Shown here: positions 24,299 through 32,897 of the stretch, piece after piece | How the letters are laid out: each line of letters opens with the position of its first letter | How positions within the stretch are numbered: position 1 is the stretch's first letter | Assembly: GCA_015999875.1 (NCBI GenBank) | Contig: JAECRG010000001.1 | Span: 107,330-171,329, forward strand | Direction of reading: 5' to 3' | From: Candidatus Saccharimonadota bacterium | GTDB lineage: Bacteria; Patescibacteriota; Saccharimonadia; Saccharimonadales; Saccharimonadaceae | DNA length: 64,000 nucleotides | Made by a program: the position numbers and the translations under genes | The notes under the pieces: model-generated | The model's input: only the letters and a program-made list of their open reading frames with translations | Told to the model about the DNA's origin: nothing | The model's database searches: none

Positions 24299-25222
24299 TT
24301 ACAGTTCTAACTCCGCTAATTTATCTTTTACTTCATCAAGTGCTTTTGAACCAAAGCCCTTGAGTTCACGAAGGTCCTGCTCAGTCAAAGTCACGAGGTC
24401 TTGAACTGTGCGGATTTCGTTGTTGATGAGCGCATTGGCTGTACGAGCAGTCAAGTTGAGCTCTTCAATTGGTGTATTGAGTTCGCTTACGTCATCGGCA
24501 TCAGTCTGACCAAGGGCAGGTGCCGCTTCGACAGTGGTGCTGCCTGCAAGTGCAGTGTACTGATTGACCAAGATGGCTGCAGCTTCTTCAAACGTCTCAC
24601 GTGGTGTGAGTGTGCCGTCTGTATCGATAGTTACAGTAAGCTTATCAAGATTTGTCTCTTGACCAACACGAGTGGCGTCAACCTTGTAGCGTACACGAAG
24701 TACTGGGCTGAACACTGCATCAAGTGCAATATGATCAGAGTGCAGACGACCGTCGCTCGCTTCGTCAATCGTACGATAGCCGCGGCCAGAATCGACCACA
24801 ATATCGATAACAACACCGCCCTTTGGATCGTCAACAGTACAGATAATCTGTTCTGGGTTGACAATTTCAACATCGGCAGTTGTCTTGATATCACCAGCAG
24901 TAACAACGCCAGCGCCTTTTTTCTCAAGACGTAGCTCTACCGCAGTGTCAGCGTGTACTTTGACGCGAACGTTTTTAAGGTTTAAGCTGATGTCAACGAC
25001 GTCTTCTTTAATACCTTTTACGGTTGTAAACTCGTGAGTTGCGCCTTCGATCTTGAAAGATACGATTGCACCACCCGCGATGCTCGAAAGCAGTACACGA
25101 CGTAGGCTGTTGCCTAGGGTATTGCCATAGCCAGCATGTAGTGGCTCGATGACAAATGATGCACTTGTGTTAGAGTGCTCGTCGATGCTTGCGAGTGCAG
25201 GGTTGTGAATAACTTTTGTCAT
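24299..25222 (-). CDS. rpoA: RNA polymerase alpha subunit
   Basis: The 307-residue protein has the dimerising N-terminal domain ('FVIEPLHAGYGNTLGNSLRR') and, after a linker, the C-terminal helix-hairpin-helix domain ('RTVQDLVTLTEQDLRELKGF') that contacts upstream DNA and activators. Length is normal. Keeping a complete C-terminal domain means UP-element and activator contacts remain possible. Confidence 0.97.
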   Translation of the reverse strand: MTKVIHNPALASIDEHSNTSASFVIEPLHAGYGNTLGNSLRRVLLSSIAGGAIVSFKIEGATHEFTTVKGIKEDVVDISLNLKNVRVKVHADTAVELRLEKKGAGVVTAGDIKTTADVEIVNPEQIICTVDDPKGGVVIDIVVDSGRGYRTIDEASDGRLHSDHIALDAVFSPVLRVRYKVDATRVGQETNLDKLTVTIDTDGTLTPRETFEEAAAILVNQYTALAGSTTVEAAPALGQTDADDVSELNTPIEELNLTARTANALINNEIRTVQDLVTLTEQDLRELKGFGSKALDEVKDKLAELEL

Positions 25223-25242
25223 AGTTTCTAGGCTCCTTACCC

Positions 25243-25860
25243 TTATCGTGAGTAGTACTCAACGATGAGCTGTTCGTTAATATCTACTTCTGCTTCTTCG
25301 CGCTTTGGATTGCCAGTCACAGTAATAGTCAGTTTCTTTTCGTCAGACTTCATCCAACTGAGTGGACCCTGAGTTGAGTTGCTGAGTACATCGCTAATCT
25401 GTGCAAAGTAGCCGCTTTTGCTGCTCTTTGGACGGACTTCGATCACATCACCTTCTTTAAGACGGATTGATGGGATGTCGACACGACGACCGTTAAGCAT
25501 GAAATGACCATGACCTACCAGCTGACGAGCAGCACGGCGGCTTGATGCGAAGCCGGCACGGTAGACGGCGTTATCGATGCGACGCTCAAGAAGTTGAAGT
25601 AGGTTTTCCCCAGCTAGTCCTTCTTTACGTGACGCTTCATTCATAAGGTTTGCGAATTGCTTTTCAAGTAGACCGTAGGTACGGCGAACTTTTTGCTTTT
25701 CACGAAGTTGTGTCAAGTACAAGCTTGGCTTGCCTTGGCGACCATGTGCGTGCTGGCCTGGGATACCAGATTTGCGAGCCATGATTTTGTGTGCTTTTGG
25801 ATGCAGCGCGTAGCCTTCACGACGTGACTGCTTGACAATTGGAGAAGTATCTCGTGCCAT
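25243..25860 (-). CDS. rpsD: 30S ribosomal protein S4, zinc-free form
   Basis: The 205-residue product has 'RRRIDNAVYRAGFASSRRAA' in slightly different spelling, an S4 domain (about 95-155) and the usual C-terminus. The N-terminal zinc knuckle of the cysteine form is replaced by 'ARKSGIPGQHAHGRQGK', without cysteines. S4 nucleates 16S rRNA folding and in many bacteria represses its own operon. Confidence 0.97.
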   Translation of the reverse strand: MARDTSPIVKQSRREGYALHPKAHKIMARKSGIPGQHAHGRQGKPSLYLTQLREKQKVRRTYGLLEKQFANLMNEASRKEGLAGENLLQLLERRIDNAVYRAGFASSRRAARQLVGHGHFMLNGRRVDIPSIRLKEGDVIEVRPKSSKSGYFAQISDVLSNSTQGPLSWMKSDEKKLTITVTGNPKREEAEVDINEQLIVEYYSR

Positions 25861-25863
25861 CGC

Positions 25864-26256
25864 TTACGCCCTCCTTGCTTTCTTTGGACGAACGCCACCG
25901 TGAGGTACGCCTGTCACATCTTTGATACTTTCGACTGCAATCTCAAGATTGCTCATTGCACGGATAGCTGCGTCACGGCCGAGACCGACGCCTTTTACAA
26001 AAACATCAACTGAACCAAGTCCGTGAAGACCCTTTACAGTTTCAGCAGCTTTTTCTGCAGCTACTTGCGCAGCGTATGCAGTACCTTTTTTGCTTCCACG
26101 GAAGCCACAAGCGCCAGCAGATGCTGCTGCAAGTACGTTACCTTTTTTGTCAGTAAACGTAACGATTGTGTTATTGAATGTTGCCTGGATGTGCAACTGA
26201 CCAGCAGGAACTGATCGACGTTGCTTTTTCCGAGCTGTTGTTTTAGCTTCAGCCAT
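25864..26256 (-). CDS. rpsK: 30S ribosomal protein S11
   Basis: The 130-residue product has 'GQLHIQATFNNTIVTFTDKK' and 'VKGVGLGRDAAIRAM', ending 'TGVPHGGVRPKKARRA'. It forms the platform of the small subunit next to the mRNA exit. Confidence 0.97.
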   Translation of the reverse strand: MAEAKTTARKKQRRSVPAGQLHIQATFNNTIVTFTDKKGNVLAAASAGACGFRGSKKGTAYAAQVAAEKAAETVKGLHGLGSVDVFVKGVGLGRDAAIRAMSNLEIAVESIKDVTGVPHGGVRPKKARRA

Positions 26257-26275
26257 GTCTATCTAATTCCTTTCC

Positions 26276-26662
26276 TTAGGTCTTACTTGCCGATTTAGGT
26301 TGAGTGCCACCTACTGATTGTGCGCGTCCCTTACGAGTTCGTGCATTCGTACGAGTTCGTTGTCCGCGTACTGGCAAACCTGCCTTGTGACGCAAACCGC
26401 GATACGCGTTGACGTCCTTCAGGCGCTTAATATTATTTGTTACCAAGCGCTGTAGGTCGCCTTCCGTGGTATAGTCACCATCGACTATCTCACGAATGCG
26501 TTGTTCTTCAGCCTCGGTGAAATCTTTCACCCGAGTGGTCGGCTCTACGTTGGCCGCCGCAAGGATGTCTCGAGCAAACTTCGGACCGATACCATATATA
26601 TAGGTAAGAGCGATCTGAGCCTGCTTCTCTGATGGGATTGTTACCCCAGCAATTCGAGCCAT
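26276..26662 (-). CDS. rpsM: 30S ribosomal protein S13
   Basis: The 128-residue product begins [20 protein letters not shown] and has '[20 protein letters not shown]'. S13 contacts the P-site tRNA and the large subunit. It starts 2 bases after the rpmJ stop. Confidence 0.97.
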   Translation of the reverse strand: MARIAGVTIPSEKQAQIALTYIYGIGPKFARDILAAANVEPTTRVKDFTEAEEQRIREIVDGDYTTEGDLQRLVTNNIKRLKDVNAYRGLRHKAGLPVRGQRTRTNARTRKGRAQSVGGTQPKSASKT

Positions 26663-26664
26663 GC

Positions 26665-26781
26665 TTAACCCTGCCTTTGCTTATTCTTAGGTTTTTTCTT
26701 GTTGATGACACGTAGGCGGCCTTTACGGCGTACCAATTGGTCATCGGGACTGATTTTTTTCACACTCGCACGAACTTTCAT
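26665..26781 (-). CDS. rpmJ: 50S ribosomal protein L36, cysteine-free form
   Basis: A 38-residue frame reads [20 protein letters not shown] and then [18 protein letters not shown]. It aligns end to end with L36, but the three cysteines and histidine that bind zinc in the usual form are replaced: 'ISPDDQ' where L36 has a Cys pair, and 'INKKKPKNK' where Cys and His lie. Gene order infA-rpmJ-rpsM is the standard one. The frame is very short but unmistakable. Confidence 0.96.
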   Translation of the reverse strand: MKVRASVKKISPDDQLVRRKGRLRVINKKKPKNKQRQG

Positions 26782-26832
26782 GAGCGTCTACAAAAACTCC
26801 CTTTCACGTTAAATTTGACACTTGTAGGCAAC

Positions 26833-27078
26833 CTACGCAGATTGACGCGCAGGTTCATCCCTAAGTCGGAAGCTGATTCGGCCCTGTGTGAGATCATACG
26901 GGGTCATCTCTACTTCGACTTTATCGCCTGGCACCAGACGGATATAATGCTTTCGCATCTTTCCACTGATATGGGCGATAATTGTATGGCCATTCTCGAG
27001 TTCTACCTTAAATTTAGTACCAGGCAGTGCTTCGACTACCTTTCCTGTCATCTTAATTACTTCCTTTTGACTCGCCAT
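26833..27078 (-). CDS. infA: translation initiation factor IF-1
   Basis: The 81-residue protein matches IF-1: '[20 protein letters not shown]', '[20 protein letters not shown]' and '[12 protein letters not shown]'. It occupies the A site during initiation. It opens the alpha operon behind two tandem promoters. Confidence 0.97.
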   Translation of the reverse strand: MASQKEVIKMTGKVVEALPGTKFKVELENGHTIIAHISGKMRKHYIRLVPGDKVEVEMTPYDLTQGRISFRLRDEPARQSA

Positions 27079-27093
27079 AAATTACAGTAGTTG

Positions 27094-27204
27094 ATTATAC
27101 ACCAAAAGGAATTAAGAGTAAAGGCCTTTTGAGAGCAAATCCGCACAGATTCGTCTGTACGCCTTTCGATATTCCAATTGTACCAAATCACACTCTCAGG
27201 TCAA
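27094..27204 (-). promoter_or_regulatory. tandem promoters of the infA-rpsI operon
   Basis: The distal promoter has TTGACC (27199-27204), 16 nt, then TACAAT (27177-27182). The proximal one has TTTACT (27117-27122), 17 nt, then TATAAT (27094-27099), which lies 15 nt from the infA ATG. All are read on the minus strand. Confidence 0.7.
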
Positions 27205-27261
27205 GCATGATTGACTGATGGTAATTATTATGCTATTATATTAGATACTGGCATCACCCGG

Positions 27262-27552
27262 ATGTCGATGAACATTGGAGATAAAGTGGCCATAACGATA
27301 ACGCAAGAAAATGCTCATGTACAGGCCGCAAAGAGCGCCGCTACAGCTGTTTTTGCATTTATCTGTGCGATGGCAGTATTGTCTGCCGTGACAGTGCAGA
27401 CTGTCCTCGGTCTTCAGAACCAGAATATGCAGGTGCCCTTATGGTCAACTGCTTCTCTAGTAATAAGCTTCCTAGCACTAGGCTACGCCGCAATCAGCAA
27501 TGCGAGGTTGACTGTGAGATATAGTCTCATCGCCGTTACAGGCCGGCACTAG
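27262..27552 (+). CDS. small membrane protein, function unknown
   Basis: The 96-residue product has two hydrophobic helices (about 24-49 and 60-80) and a short polar N-terminus. I do not recognise a family. The frame is open further up to 27211, but TGCTATTAT at about 27230-27238 lies inside that part, so a start at ATG 27262 or 27268 is more likely. It is the only plus-strand gene between the alpha and spc blocks, lying between infA and the sortase gene. Confidence 0.5.
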   Translation: MSMNIGDKVAITITQENAHVQAAKSAATAVFAFICAMAVLSAVTVQTVLGLQNQNMQVPLWSTASLVISFLALGYAAISNARLTVRYSLIAVTGRH

Positions 27553-27580
27553 TCTCCAACATACCCCGCCCCACCAAGAG

Positions 27581-27622
27581 TCGAATCGCCCCCCTAGGCC
27601 GTTCCTCGGTGGGGCGATTCGA
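27581..27622. terminator. hairpin between convergent genes
   Basis: Perfect 12-bp arms TCGAATCGCCCC (27581-27592) and GGGGCGATTCGA (27611-27622). GGTGGGG (27608-27614) can alternatively pair with CCCCACC (27569-27575), so two exclusive hairpins are possible. T-tracts are weak on both sides. Confidence 0.6.
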
Positions 27623-27631
27623 TTTAGAGAC

Positions 27632-28318
27632 TTACTCTACAGCAATAGCCCTGATGGTAACGCGTTGATCATAGGTATTTTTTGCAGGCACCCAATTTCC
27701 AGTACATGATATCAGATTGAGTCCTTCTGATACATCACTCGCAGACTCAGACATTCTCTTCATCCCACCACTATTAAGGTCGTCGAGGGAAAGCGTTTTG
27801 TTTTCGGCAACCTCGTAGGTATACTTTTTGCCATCGCCACGTTCTATCGTAATCTGATCGCCTAGTTTGAGCTCAGGAAGTTTTTCAAACACGCCGCCTT
27901 TTGTGGGTCCACCATTATGACCATCGAGTAGCAAAGCACTACTACCTGATCCTGGAGTTGCACTTTTGTCATACCATCCGACATCAAATATATTTTTAGG
28001 TGTATCAAGTTCTCCGTTTGATTTCACACCCACCGACATCACACGTGCACTATCCACACCGAGTGCGGGTATCGATATATAGCGTGGGAGGTTCGCAGGC
28101 ACCTTGTGAGAGTCTTTTTGCTCACTGGTGACAGTAGATTCATCTACTTCAGGGTTAGCCGCTGCAAAGGCTACTGGGATAGGCGGTTGTTCTCCGGTAG
28201 TGTAATAGCGATAGCCAAACCAGCCTGCAACAACAAGTAGGACTACTAGCACGATTCCTACTATCCATGGGGTGAATCGAAATCCATTTTGTTGCTCTAT
28301 TCGTAGACCTGTTGCCAC
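27632..28318 (-). CDS. class E/F-type sortase
   Basis: The 228-residue protein has a membrane anchor (about 18-36) and an external sortase domain. Catalytic residues are visible: His134 in 'LLLDGHNGGPTKGG', Cys205 in 'NLISCTGNW' and Arg219 in 'YDQRVTIRA'. Sortases join secreted proteins to the cell wall or to each other. It follows secY on the same strand by 26 nt, in the place where adk and map usually lie. The window shows no obvious LPxTG-type substrate. Confidence 0.88.
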   Translation of the reverse strand: MATGLRIEQQNGFRFTPWIVGIVLVVLLVVAGWFGYRYYTTGEQPPIPVAFAAANPEVDESTVTSEQKDSHKVPANLPRYISIPALGVDSARVMSVGVKSNGELDTPKNIFDVGWYDKSATPGSGSSALLLDGHNGGPTKGGVFEKLPELKLGDQITIERGDGKKYTYEVAENKTLSLDDLNSGGMKRMSESASDVSEGLNLISCTGNWVPAKNTYDQRVTIRAIAVE

Positions 28319-28344
28319 AATACCCTCCCCCTACTTACTTTTAT

Positions 28345-29757
28345 TTACTTATAATCGTCGTATGTGACCATGAGCGCACGGCTGTTGATCTGACGCAAGC
28401 TTTCAAGCGCTACAGTAACGATGATCAAGAGCCCCGTACCACCAATAGCCAAGTTCGCGTTTGATATACCCGTGAAATTGTATAGTAGGTATTCTACCGC
28501 AAATGGGGTAATAGCAATCAACCCGAGTACCAGTGATCCAAATAACACAAGACGATTTACTACTTTAGTAAGATATTTCTCTGTCTGCTTGCCGGGTCGG
28601 ACACCTTCGATAAACGCACCTTGTTTCTGTAGGTTTTCTGAAATCTCGTTTGAGTTAAATACAATTCCAGTATAGAAATACGTAAACAAGATAACGAGCA
28701 GGAAGTACATTATCGGATATATAAACGCTTCGATACTAGCACCGGTGAACTGACCAGGGTTTGGCGCCTGGAACCATTTGATTAGATTGTCTGCTACCTG
28801 CGTATAGGCAGGGTTCCCGGAAGACTTGAGTACTTGTCCTACGAATGCAGGAAGACTCAGAAAGGCTACGGCAAAGATAACAGGGATAACTCCCGCTGCG
28901 ATCATCTTGATAGGGAGCACACTCTTTATGCCACCATAACTACTATTTCCCTGTACGCGTTTGGCATAATTGATAGTGATGACACGTTGAGCTTCGTTAA
29001 TCTTAACCAACAAGTACAGCATGAGTGTAGACGCGGAGCCGAGCGCCAAGACAACATAGAATATCGTCGGATTCACTGGTATCCCAAACCAGCCGAATAC
29101 ACTCAATGAGCCCTGAGATGTATCTATGAGCGATGTCCATAGGGTAGACAGTGTTGACGGCATCTGGCTGATAATACCTGCGAAGATGAGCATACTAATA
29201 CCGTTTCCAATACCCCTTTCGGTAATAAGCTCACCAAGCCACATAAGTAGCATAGAGCCCGCTGTCATAGCAGATACTGCAACTACCCAGTCTGTAATAG
29301 ATGCCTCACCCAGGCTCGTTGAGTTACCCGCAAGAACCGACTGACGCAAGATGTAGATAAACGCAATAGACTGTACGATCGCAAGAGGCAACGTAAGCAT
29401 ACGCGTCCATTGGTTAATCTTACGACGACCAGATTCACCATCTTTATGGAGCTCTTCTAGCTTAGGGATAGCCTTAGTGAGCAATTGTGTGATGATACTT
29501 GCCGTAATGAATGGGCTCAAGCCTACCAGTACGATCGATAGCTGACTCAATGCACCGCCTGAAAGCAAATTTAAGAATCCTCCGAAATCACTTGCAGACA
29601 AGAAACTCGTGATTACATCCTTGAGTTTGCTTGGCTCAGCCAGCGGCACTGGTATATGCGCAAGCAATCGATATACTGCGATGAGCGCAAGTACGATCAA
29701 GAATCGCTGCTGCATATCCTTATTTTTAACTGATTTAAATATGTTTTTCCAGTTCAT
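28345..29757 (-). CDS. secY: preprotein translocase subunit SecY
   Basis: The 470-residue protein has ten hydrophobic helices and SecY signatures, 'LGLSPFITASIITQLLTKAI' in slightly altered form ('VGLSPFITASIITQLL') and 'NSNEISENLQKQGAFIEGVR'. It is the protein-conducting pore. It is cut off from rplO by a terminator and has its own promoter. TATACT (29823-29828, minus strand) lies about 66 nt before the ATG. Confidence 0.96.
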   Translation of the reverse strand: MNWKNIFKSVKNKDMQQRFLIVLALIAVYRLLAHIPVPLAEPSKLKDVITSFLSASDFGGFLNLLSGGALSQLSIVLVGLSPFITASIITQLLTKAIPKLEELHKDGESGRRKINQWTRMLTLPLAIVQSIAFIYILRQSVLAGNSTSLGEASITDWVVAVSAMTAGSMLLMWLGELITERGIGNGISMLIFAGIISQMPSTLSTLWTSLIDTSQGSLSVFGWFGIPVNPTIFYVVLALGSASTLMLYLLVKINEAQRVITINYAKRVQGNSSYGGIKSVLPIKMIAAGVIPVIFAVAFLSLPAFVGQVLKSSGNPAYTQVADNLIKWFQAPNPGQFTGASIEAFIYPIMYFLLVILFTYFYTGIVFNSNEISENLQKQGAFIEGVRPGKQTEKYLTKVVNRLVLFGSLVLGLIAITPFAVEYLLYNFTGISNANLAIGGTGLLIIVTVALESLRQINSRALMVTYDDYK

Positions 29758-29915
29758 GAATATATCTCTACCCTTTATGAATTTTCAGTCTCTCACCGTC
29801 ACTCTGGACGTAGTTCCCTACCAGTATACAACAAAAAAAGCTCCCTCGCTATGGAACTTGTAGTGTTAATTACGATTACCTTATGTCCGTACAGGTCATG
29901 CGCAAGTGTCAAAAA

Positions 29916-29942
29916 CAAACAGCCTCTATTTGAGGCTGTTTG
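29916..29942 (-). terminator. terminator after rplO, before secY
   Basis: Arms CAAACAGCCTC and GAGGCTGTTTG are followed on the minus strand by five T. It separates the spc operon from secY. Confidence 0.88.
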
Positions 29943-29961
29943 TAGAGAAAAGAAAACCTAA

Positions 29962-30444
29962 CTACTTCTCAGCTTTTTCTGCTTCTTTAGCAGACTGCTT
30001 GAGTGGCGTAGCTGTCTTTTCAAACGTACCACCCGCTTTTACGACGGCTTCTTGTACGCTCTTAGATGCAGCTTGCACCTTGAGTGTTACTTTTTCTGTA
30101 AGCTCGCCACGTGCAATTACCTTTACAGTGTGGAAAGGCGTTGCAACATAACCCTGCTCAAACAACGTAAAGTTGTCGGCAGTCTTACCCTTGAACGTGT
30201 TGAGGTGATCGAGATATACGACTTGTGCAGGAGCTTTAAAGCTTTTAAAACCACGGTTCTTTGGTGCGCGCTGTGCAAGCGGACCAGAACCACCCTGGAA
30301 CATAGCACGAAGCTTCTTACCAGTACGTGATTTCTGACCTTTTGTACCACGGCCAGCTGTTTTACCGCCACCGGCTGAGATACCACGACCAACACGTTTC
30401 TTGTCTTTGTTGGCTGTAATGTTTAGTTCGTTGTACTTAGTCAT
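29962..30444 (-). CDS. rplO: 50S ribosomal protein L15
   Basis: The 160-residue product has 'KRVGRGISAGGGKTAGRGTK' and 'GGSGPLAQRAPKNRGF', typical of L15, with an added charged tail (KEAEKAEK). Its start overlaps the rpsE stop by one base. There is no room for rpmD (L30), which normally sits between rpsE and rplO. Confidence 0.96.
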   Translation of the reverse strand: MTKYNELNITANKDKKRVGRGISAGGGKTAGRGTKGQKSRTGKKLRAMFQGGSGPLAQRAPKNRGFKSFKAPAQVVYLDHLNTFKGKTADNFTLFEQGYVATPFHTVKVIARGELTEKVTLKVQAASKSVQEAVVKAGGTFEKTATPLKQSAKEAEKAEK

Positions 30445-31070
30445 TATTTAGCCTCCACTTTAGCCGCATCGTCAGCTGCTTTTTTAGCAGTTTTCTTAGG
30501 GGCGTTGAGCCACTGGTCGCGCGGAACAAGTGTCTTGAGCGCATCAATAGTAGCATATGCGATATTGACCTTGTTCGTAGAGCCAAGGCTCTTTGAAAGC
30601 AAGTTTCGTACACCGGTAACACCAATAACCTGACGAACTACGCCGCCGGCAATAATACCGGTACCTGGAGCTGCTGGCTTGATGAGCACCTGTGCGCCGC
30701 TTACTTTGACCTCTGCATCATGCGGAATAGTCTCGTTTGCGATTGGCACAGTGATGAGGTTTTTCTTAGCCACGTCTGTCGCTTTTGCGATAGCAGTCTG
30801 GACATCTTGACCTTTGCTCACGCCGACACCAACTTTGTCTTTGCGGTTACCCACTACGACAAGTGCCTTGAAGCGGAAACGACGTCCACCTTTGACTACG
30901 CGAGCCACACGGTCGATGTTGATTACTACTTCTTCGAACTCTTTTGGTGCAGCATCAGCTGCGTTTCGTCGGTCATCGCGACGACCGCCACGCTGAGGTC
31001 GACCACCGCCTTGGCGGTTGTCGGTACCTGGGCGAGGGGTAGTATTTGCTGGGGCTGGTGCATCAGCCAT
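30444..31070 (-). CDS. rpsE: 30S ribosomal protein S5
   Basis: The 208-residue product contains 'FEEVVINIDRVARVVKGGRR' and 'VGVSKGQDVQTAIAKA' of S5. A Gly/Arg-rich extension of about 45 residues precedes the core. A C-terminal Lys/Ala-rich tail follows. I start at ATG 31070, one base after rplR, because the longer frame lies inside rplR. S5 takes part in mRNA entry and decoding accuracy. Confidence 0.95.
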   Translation of the reverse strand: MADAPAPANTTPRPGTDNRQGGGRPQRGGRRDDRRNAADAAPKEFEEVVINIDRVARVVKGGRRFRFKALVVVGNRKDKVGVGVSKGQDVQTAIAKATDVAKKNLITVPIANETIPHDAEVKVSGAQVLIKPAAPGTGIIAGGVVRQVIGVTGVRNLLSKSLGSTNKVNIAYATIDALKTLVPRDQWLNAPKKTAKKAADDAAKVEAK

Positions 31071-31071
31071 A

Positions 31072-31425
31072 CTAGAACTCCAATCCTTCTTTACGAGCAG
31101 CATCTGCGAGTGCAGCAAGACGTCCAGCGTACTGGCGACCGTTGCGATCGAAGACGACTGCAGTTATTTTAGCTTTTTTTGCCTTCTTGCCAATATCTGT
31201 ACCGACGCTTGCAGCACGCTCTGTGAGCGTCCCTGTAGCTTTGGCACCGATTGTCGTAGCAGCTGCTACAGTATGACCTTTTGAGTCGTCGATCAGCTGT
31301 GCACTCACATGAGTGTTACTGATAGTGACCGTAAGACGCGGGCGCTCAGTAGTACCAGTGACCTTAGCGCGAACGCGACCTTTGCGAAGACTCTTGTTGA
31401 GTGCTTTTCTTGCCTGATCAGCCAT
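31072..31425 (-). CDS. rplR: 50S ribosomal protein L18
   Basis: The 117-residue product has 'RKGRVRAKVTGTTERPRLTV' and 'SNTHVSAQLIDDSKG', then 'FDRNGRQYAGRLAALADAAR'. L18 binds 5S rRNA. It lies 2 nt after rplF. Confidence 0.96.
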   Translation of the reverse strand: MADQARKALNKSLRKGRVRAKVTGTTERPRLTVTISNTHVSAQLIDDSKGHTVAAATTIGAKATGTLTERAASVGTDIGKKAKKAKITAVVFDRNGRQYAGRLAALADAARKEGLEF

Positions 31426-31427
31426 GG

Positions 31428-31961
31428 TTACTTACCTGCCTTTCCTGCCTTGCGAAGGACAACTTCGTCAGCATATTTAATACCTTTGCCCTTATACGGC
31501 TCAGGTTTTTTCAATGAACGAATTTCTGCAGCAACTTGTCCAACCTGCTGCTTGTCGATGCCAGTCACAGTGATTGCCATCTTCTCGCTCGTGATAGTCA
31601 CGCCGGCAGGAGCTTTGTACTTAACAGGGTGGCTAAAGCCAAGAGCCATATCAAGTTCGTTGTTGCTGGTAGCGACACGGAAACCAACGCCGTTAACTTC
31701 GAGTTTCTTTTCGAAACCTTGGGTTACGCCTACAACTGCGTTGTTGAGCAATGCTCGTTGCAATCCGTGCTGCGCTTTTGCGATGCGCTCATCGTCATTT
31801 CGTGTAACTGTCGCTACACCTTCATCTACGGCAACTGTCACGTCGCTCAGATGTGGTACGGTAAGTTCGCCTTTGGCGCCTTTGACCGTGATAACATCTG
31901 AATCGACCGTGATTGTCACGCCTGATGGAATCTCAATTGGTAGTTTTCCGATTCGACTCAT
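31428..31961 (-). CDS. rplF: 50S ribosomal protein L6
   Basis: The 177-residue product begins MSRIGKLPIEIPSGVTITVD and has two repeated folds with the tail 'KPEPYKGKGIKYADEVVLRK'. It lies near the factor-binding site. It does not directly follow rpsH as usual; a HEPN gene and its own promoter intervene. Confidence 0.97.
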   Translation of the reverse strand: MSRIGKLPIEIPSGVTITVDSDVITVKGAKGELTVPHLSDVTVAVDEGVATVTRNDDERIAKAQHGLQRALLNNAVVGVTQGFEKKLEVNGVGFRVATSNNELDMALGFSHPVKYKAPAGVTITSEKMAITVTGIDKQQVGQVAAEIRSLKKPEPYKGKGIKYADEVVLRKAGKAGK

Positions 31962-32070
31962 ACTTACCTTTCTTTACAGGCAAGCGAAATGTTTGTTTCT
32001 GGGCTAACACATCTCTTAGAAATGTGAGCGCAAAATCTCCCGATTTCACTCGCAAATTATTATCCTGACA

Positions 32071-32099
32071 ATTGTAGCACACTAGTGTTATTTAGTAAA
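32071..32099 (-). promoter_or_regulatory. secondary promoter driving rplF-rplO
   Basis: TTTACT (32094-32099), 17 nt, and an extended -10 TGCTACAAT (hexamer 32071-32076) read on the minus strand. The roughly 100-nt leader contains complementary AAATC/GATTT arms that could form a hairpin. Confidence 0.65.
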
Positions 32100-32117
32100 C
32101 CTACACATAGACCTTCT

Positions 32118-32870
32118 TTAACCTATCCCGTCAATCTTTAGGCCTTTTTTAGTAATCGTATCTTCAATAACACAAAAAAGGGCAATGAAATCATCCTTCG
32201 CTTCATCGTACAGTGATTTTGTGATTACTATCCTTTCTCCCTCTCGCTCTGTTTCGCTTGCTACTATCTTTTTTGAGTTATTAAGGTACCTAGCGTCTAC
32301 GACTCCGTCAGAATGCACCAAAACATGCCGCTTCATCCAGATAAGAGCTATCCTTTTTAGTAAATCTTCATTATCGCTTGATATGTCTATCCCAAACATT
32401 CTTTGAAAAGTTGCTGCGGTAGTCTGTATATTTTGAAAGTTTATTTTTTCATTTGCATTTTTGTTATTAAATATCTGCCTTATGACACTTTCAGCCAGCT
32501 GAATAGAGACAAAATCTCCCTGCTCATTTTTCTCAATAATTTTCTTCATCTCATCTAGCGTAAACACTATTCCGCCAATATTGTTCATCTTTATCAAGTT
32601 TTCCAATATTAGGTCTTCTAGCACATCTTTCAAAAGCGCTTCAACGCCCCCGGTCATGAGTATGAATGCCTGTGTGTGAAGTGAATCTGATAACTCCTGT
32701 TGTTTTGCCTTAGCTGATTTTTTTGTTTTGTCGTACAGAGCCATTTTATCCTGGGAAACATTAGCCGCCACTAACACCCCCCTGTAAACTTCATGGAGCG
32801 AGCTATACGATTCAAATATAACCTTTAATGATTCAGTGCGACTATAGAAAGCTTCGACAATTTTCCCCAT
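32118..32870 (-). CDS. HEPN-domain protein, putative ribonuclease, inserted in the spc operon
   Basis: The 250-residue product is mostly helical, with the HEPN catalytic motif R-x4-H at Arg181-His186 in 'WMKRHVLVHSDGVVDARYL'. That wording resembles the RiboL-PSP/MAE-type HEPN proteins found in defence and toxin systems. An N-terminal helical half (1-100) contains 'TQAFILMTGGVEALLKDVLE'. No antitoxin or nucleotidyltransferase partner is next to it. It has its own TATACT box (32889-32894) and a strong AGGAGG 5 nt before the ATG. It is visibly AT-richer than the ribosomal genes on both sides, which suggests transfer. The RNase activity is inferred from the motif only. Confidence 0.75.
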   Translation of the reverse strand: MGKIVEAFYSRTESLKVIFESYSSLHEVYRGVLVAANVSQDKMALYDKTKKSAKAKQQELSDSLHTQAFILMTGGVEALLKDVLEDLILENLIKMNNIGGIVFTLDEMKKIIEKNEQGDFVSIQLAESVIRQIFNNKNANEKINFQNIQTTAATFQRMFGIDISSDNEDLLKRIALIWMKRHVLVHSDGVVDARYLNNSKKIVASETEREGERIVITKSLYDEAKDDFIALFCVIEDTITKKGLKIDGIG

Positions 32871-32875
32871 TAGAC

Positions 32876-32894
32876 CCTCCTTTCTCCCAGTATA
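32876..32894 (-). promoter_or_regulatory. -10 box and ribosome-binding site of the HEPN gene
   Basis: TATACT (32889-32894) lies just downstream of the rpsH terminator, and AGGAGG (32876-32881) is 5 nt from the ATG. The transcript would start about at the ribosome-binding site. Confidence 0.6.
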
Positions 32895-32897
32895 ACC

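Noticed and set aside
24401-24934. 177-codon plus-strand frame opposite rpoA
   Set aside because: It is antisense to a conserved gene and its translation is Cys/Ile-rich without any domain.
29906-30151. Small plus-strand gene in the secY-rplO gap
   Set aside because: The frame begins in the terminator hairpin and then runs antisense through rplO.
32118-32870. HEPN-MNT toxin-antitoxin pair
   Set aside because: No MNT nucleotidyltransferase or other small antitoxin frame lies next to the HEPN gene; both neighbours are ribosomal genes. The nucleotidyltransferase at 15742 is a sugar-type enzyme and is 16 kb away.
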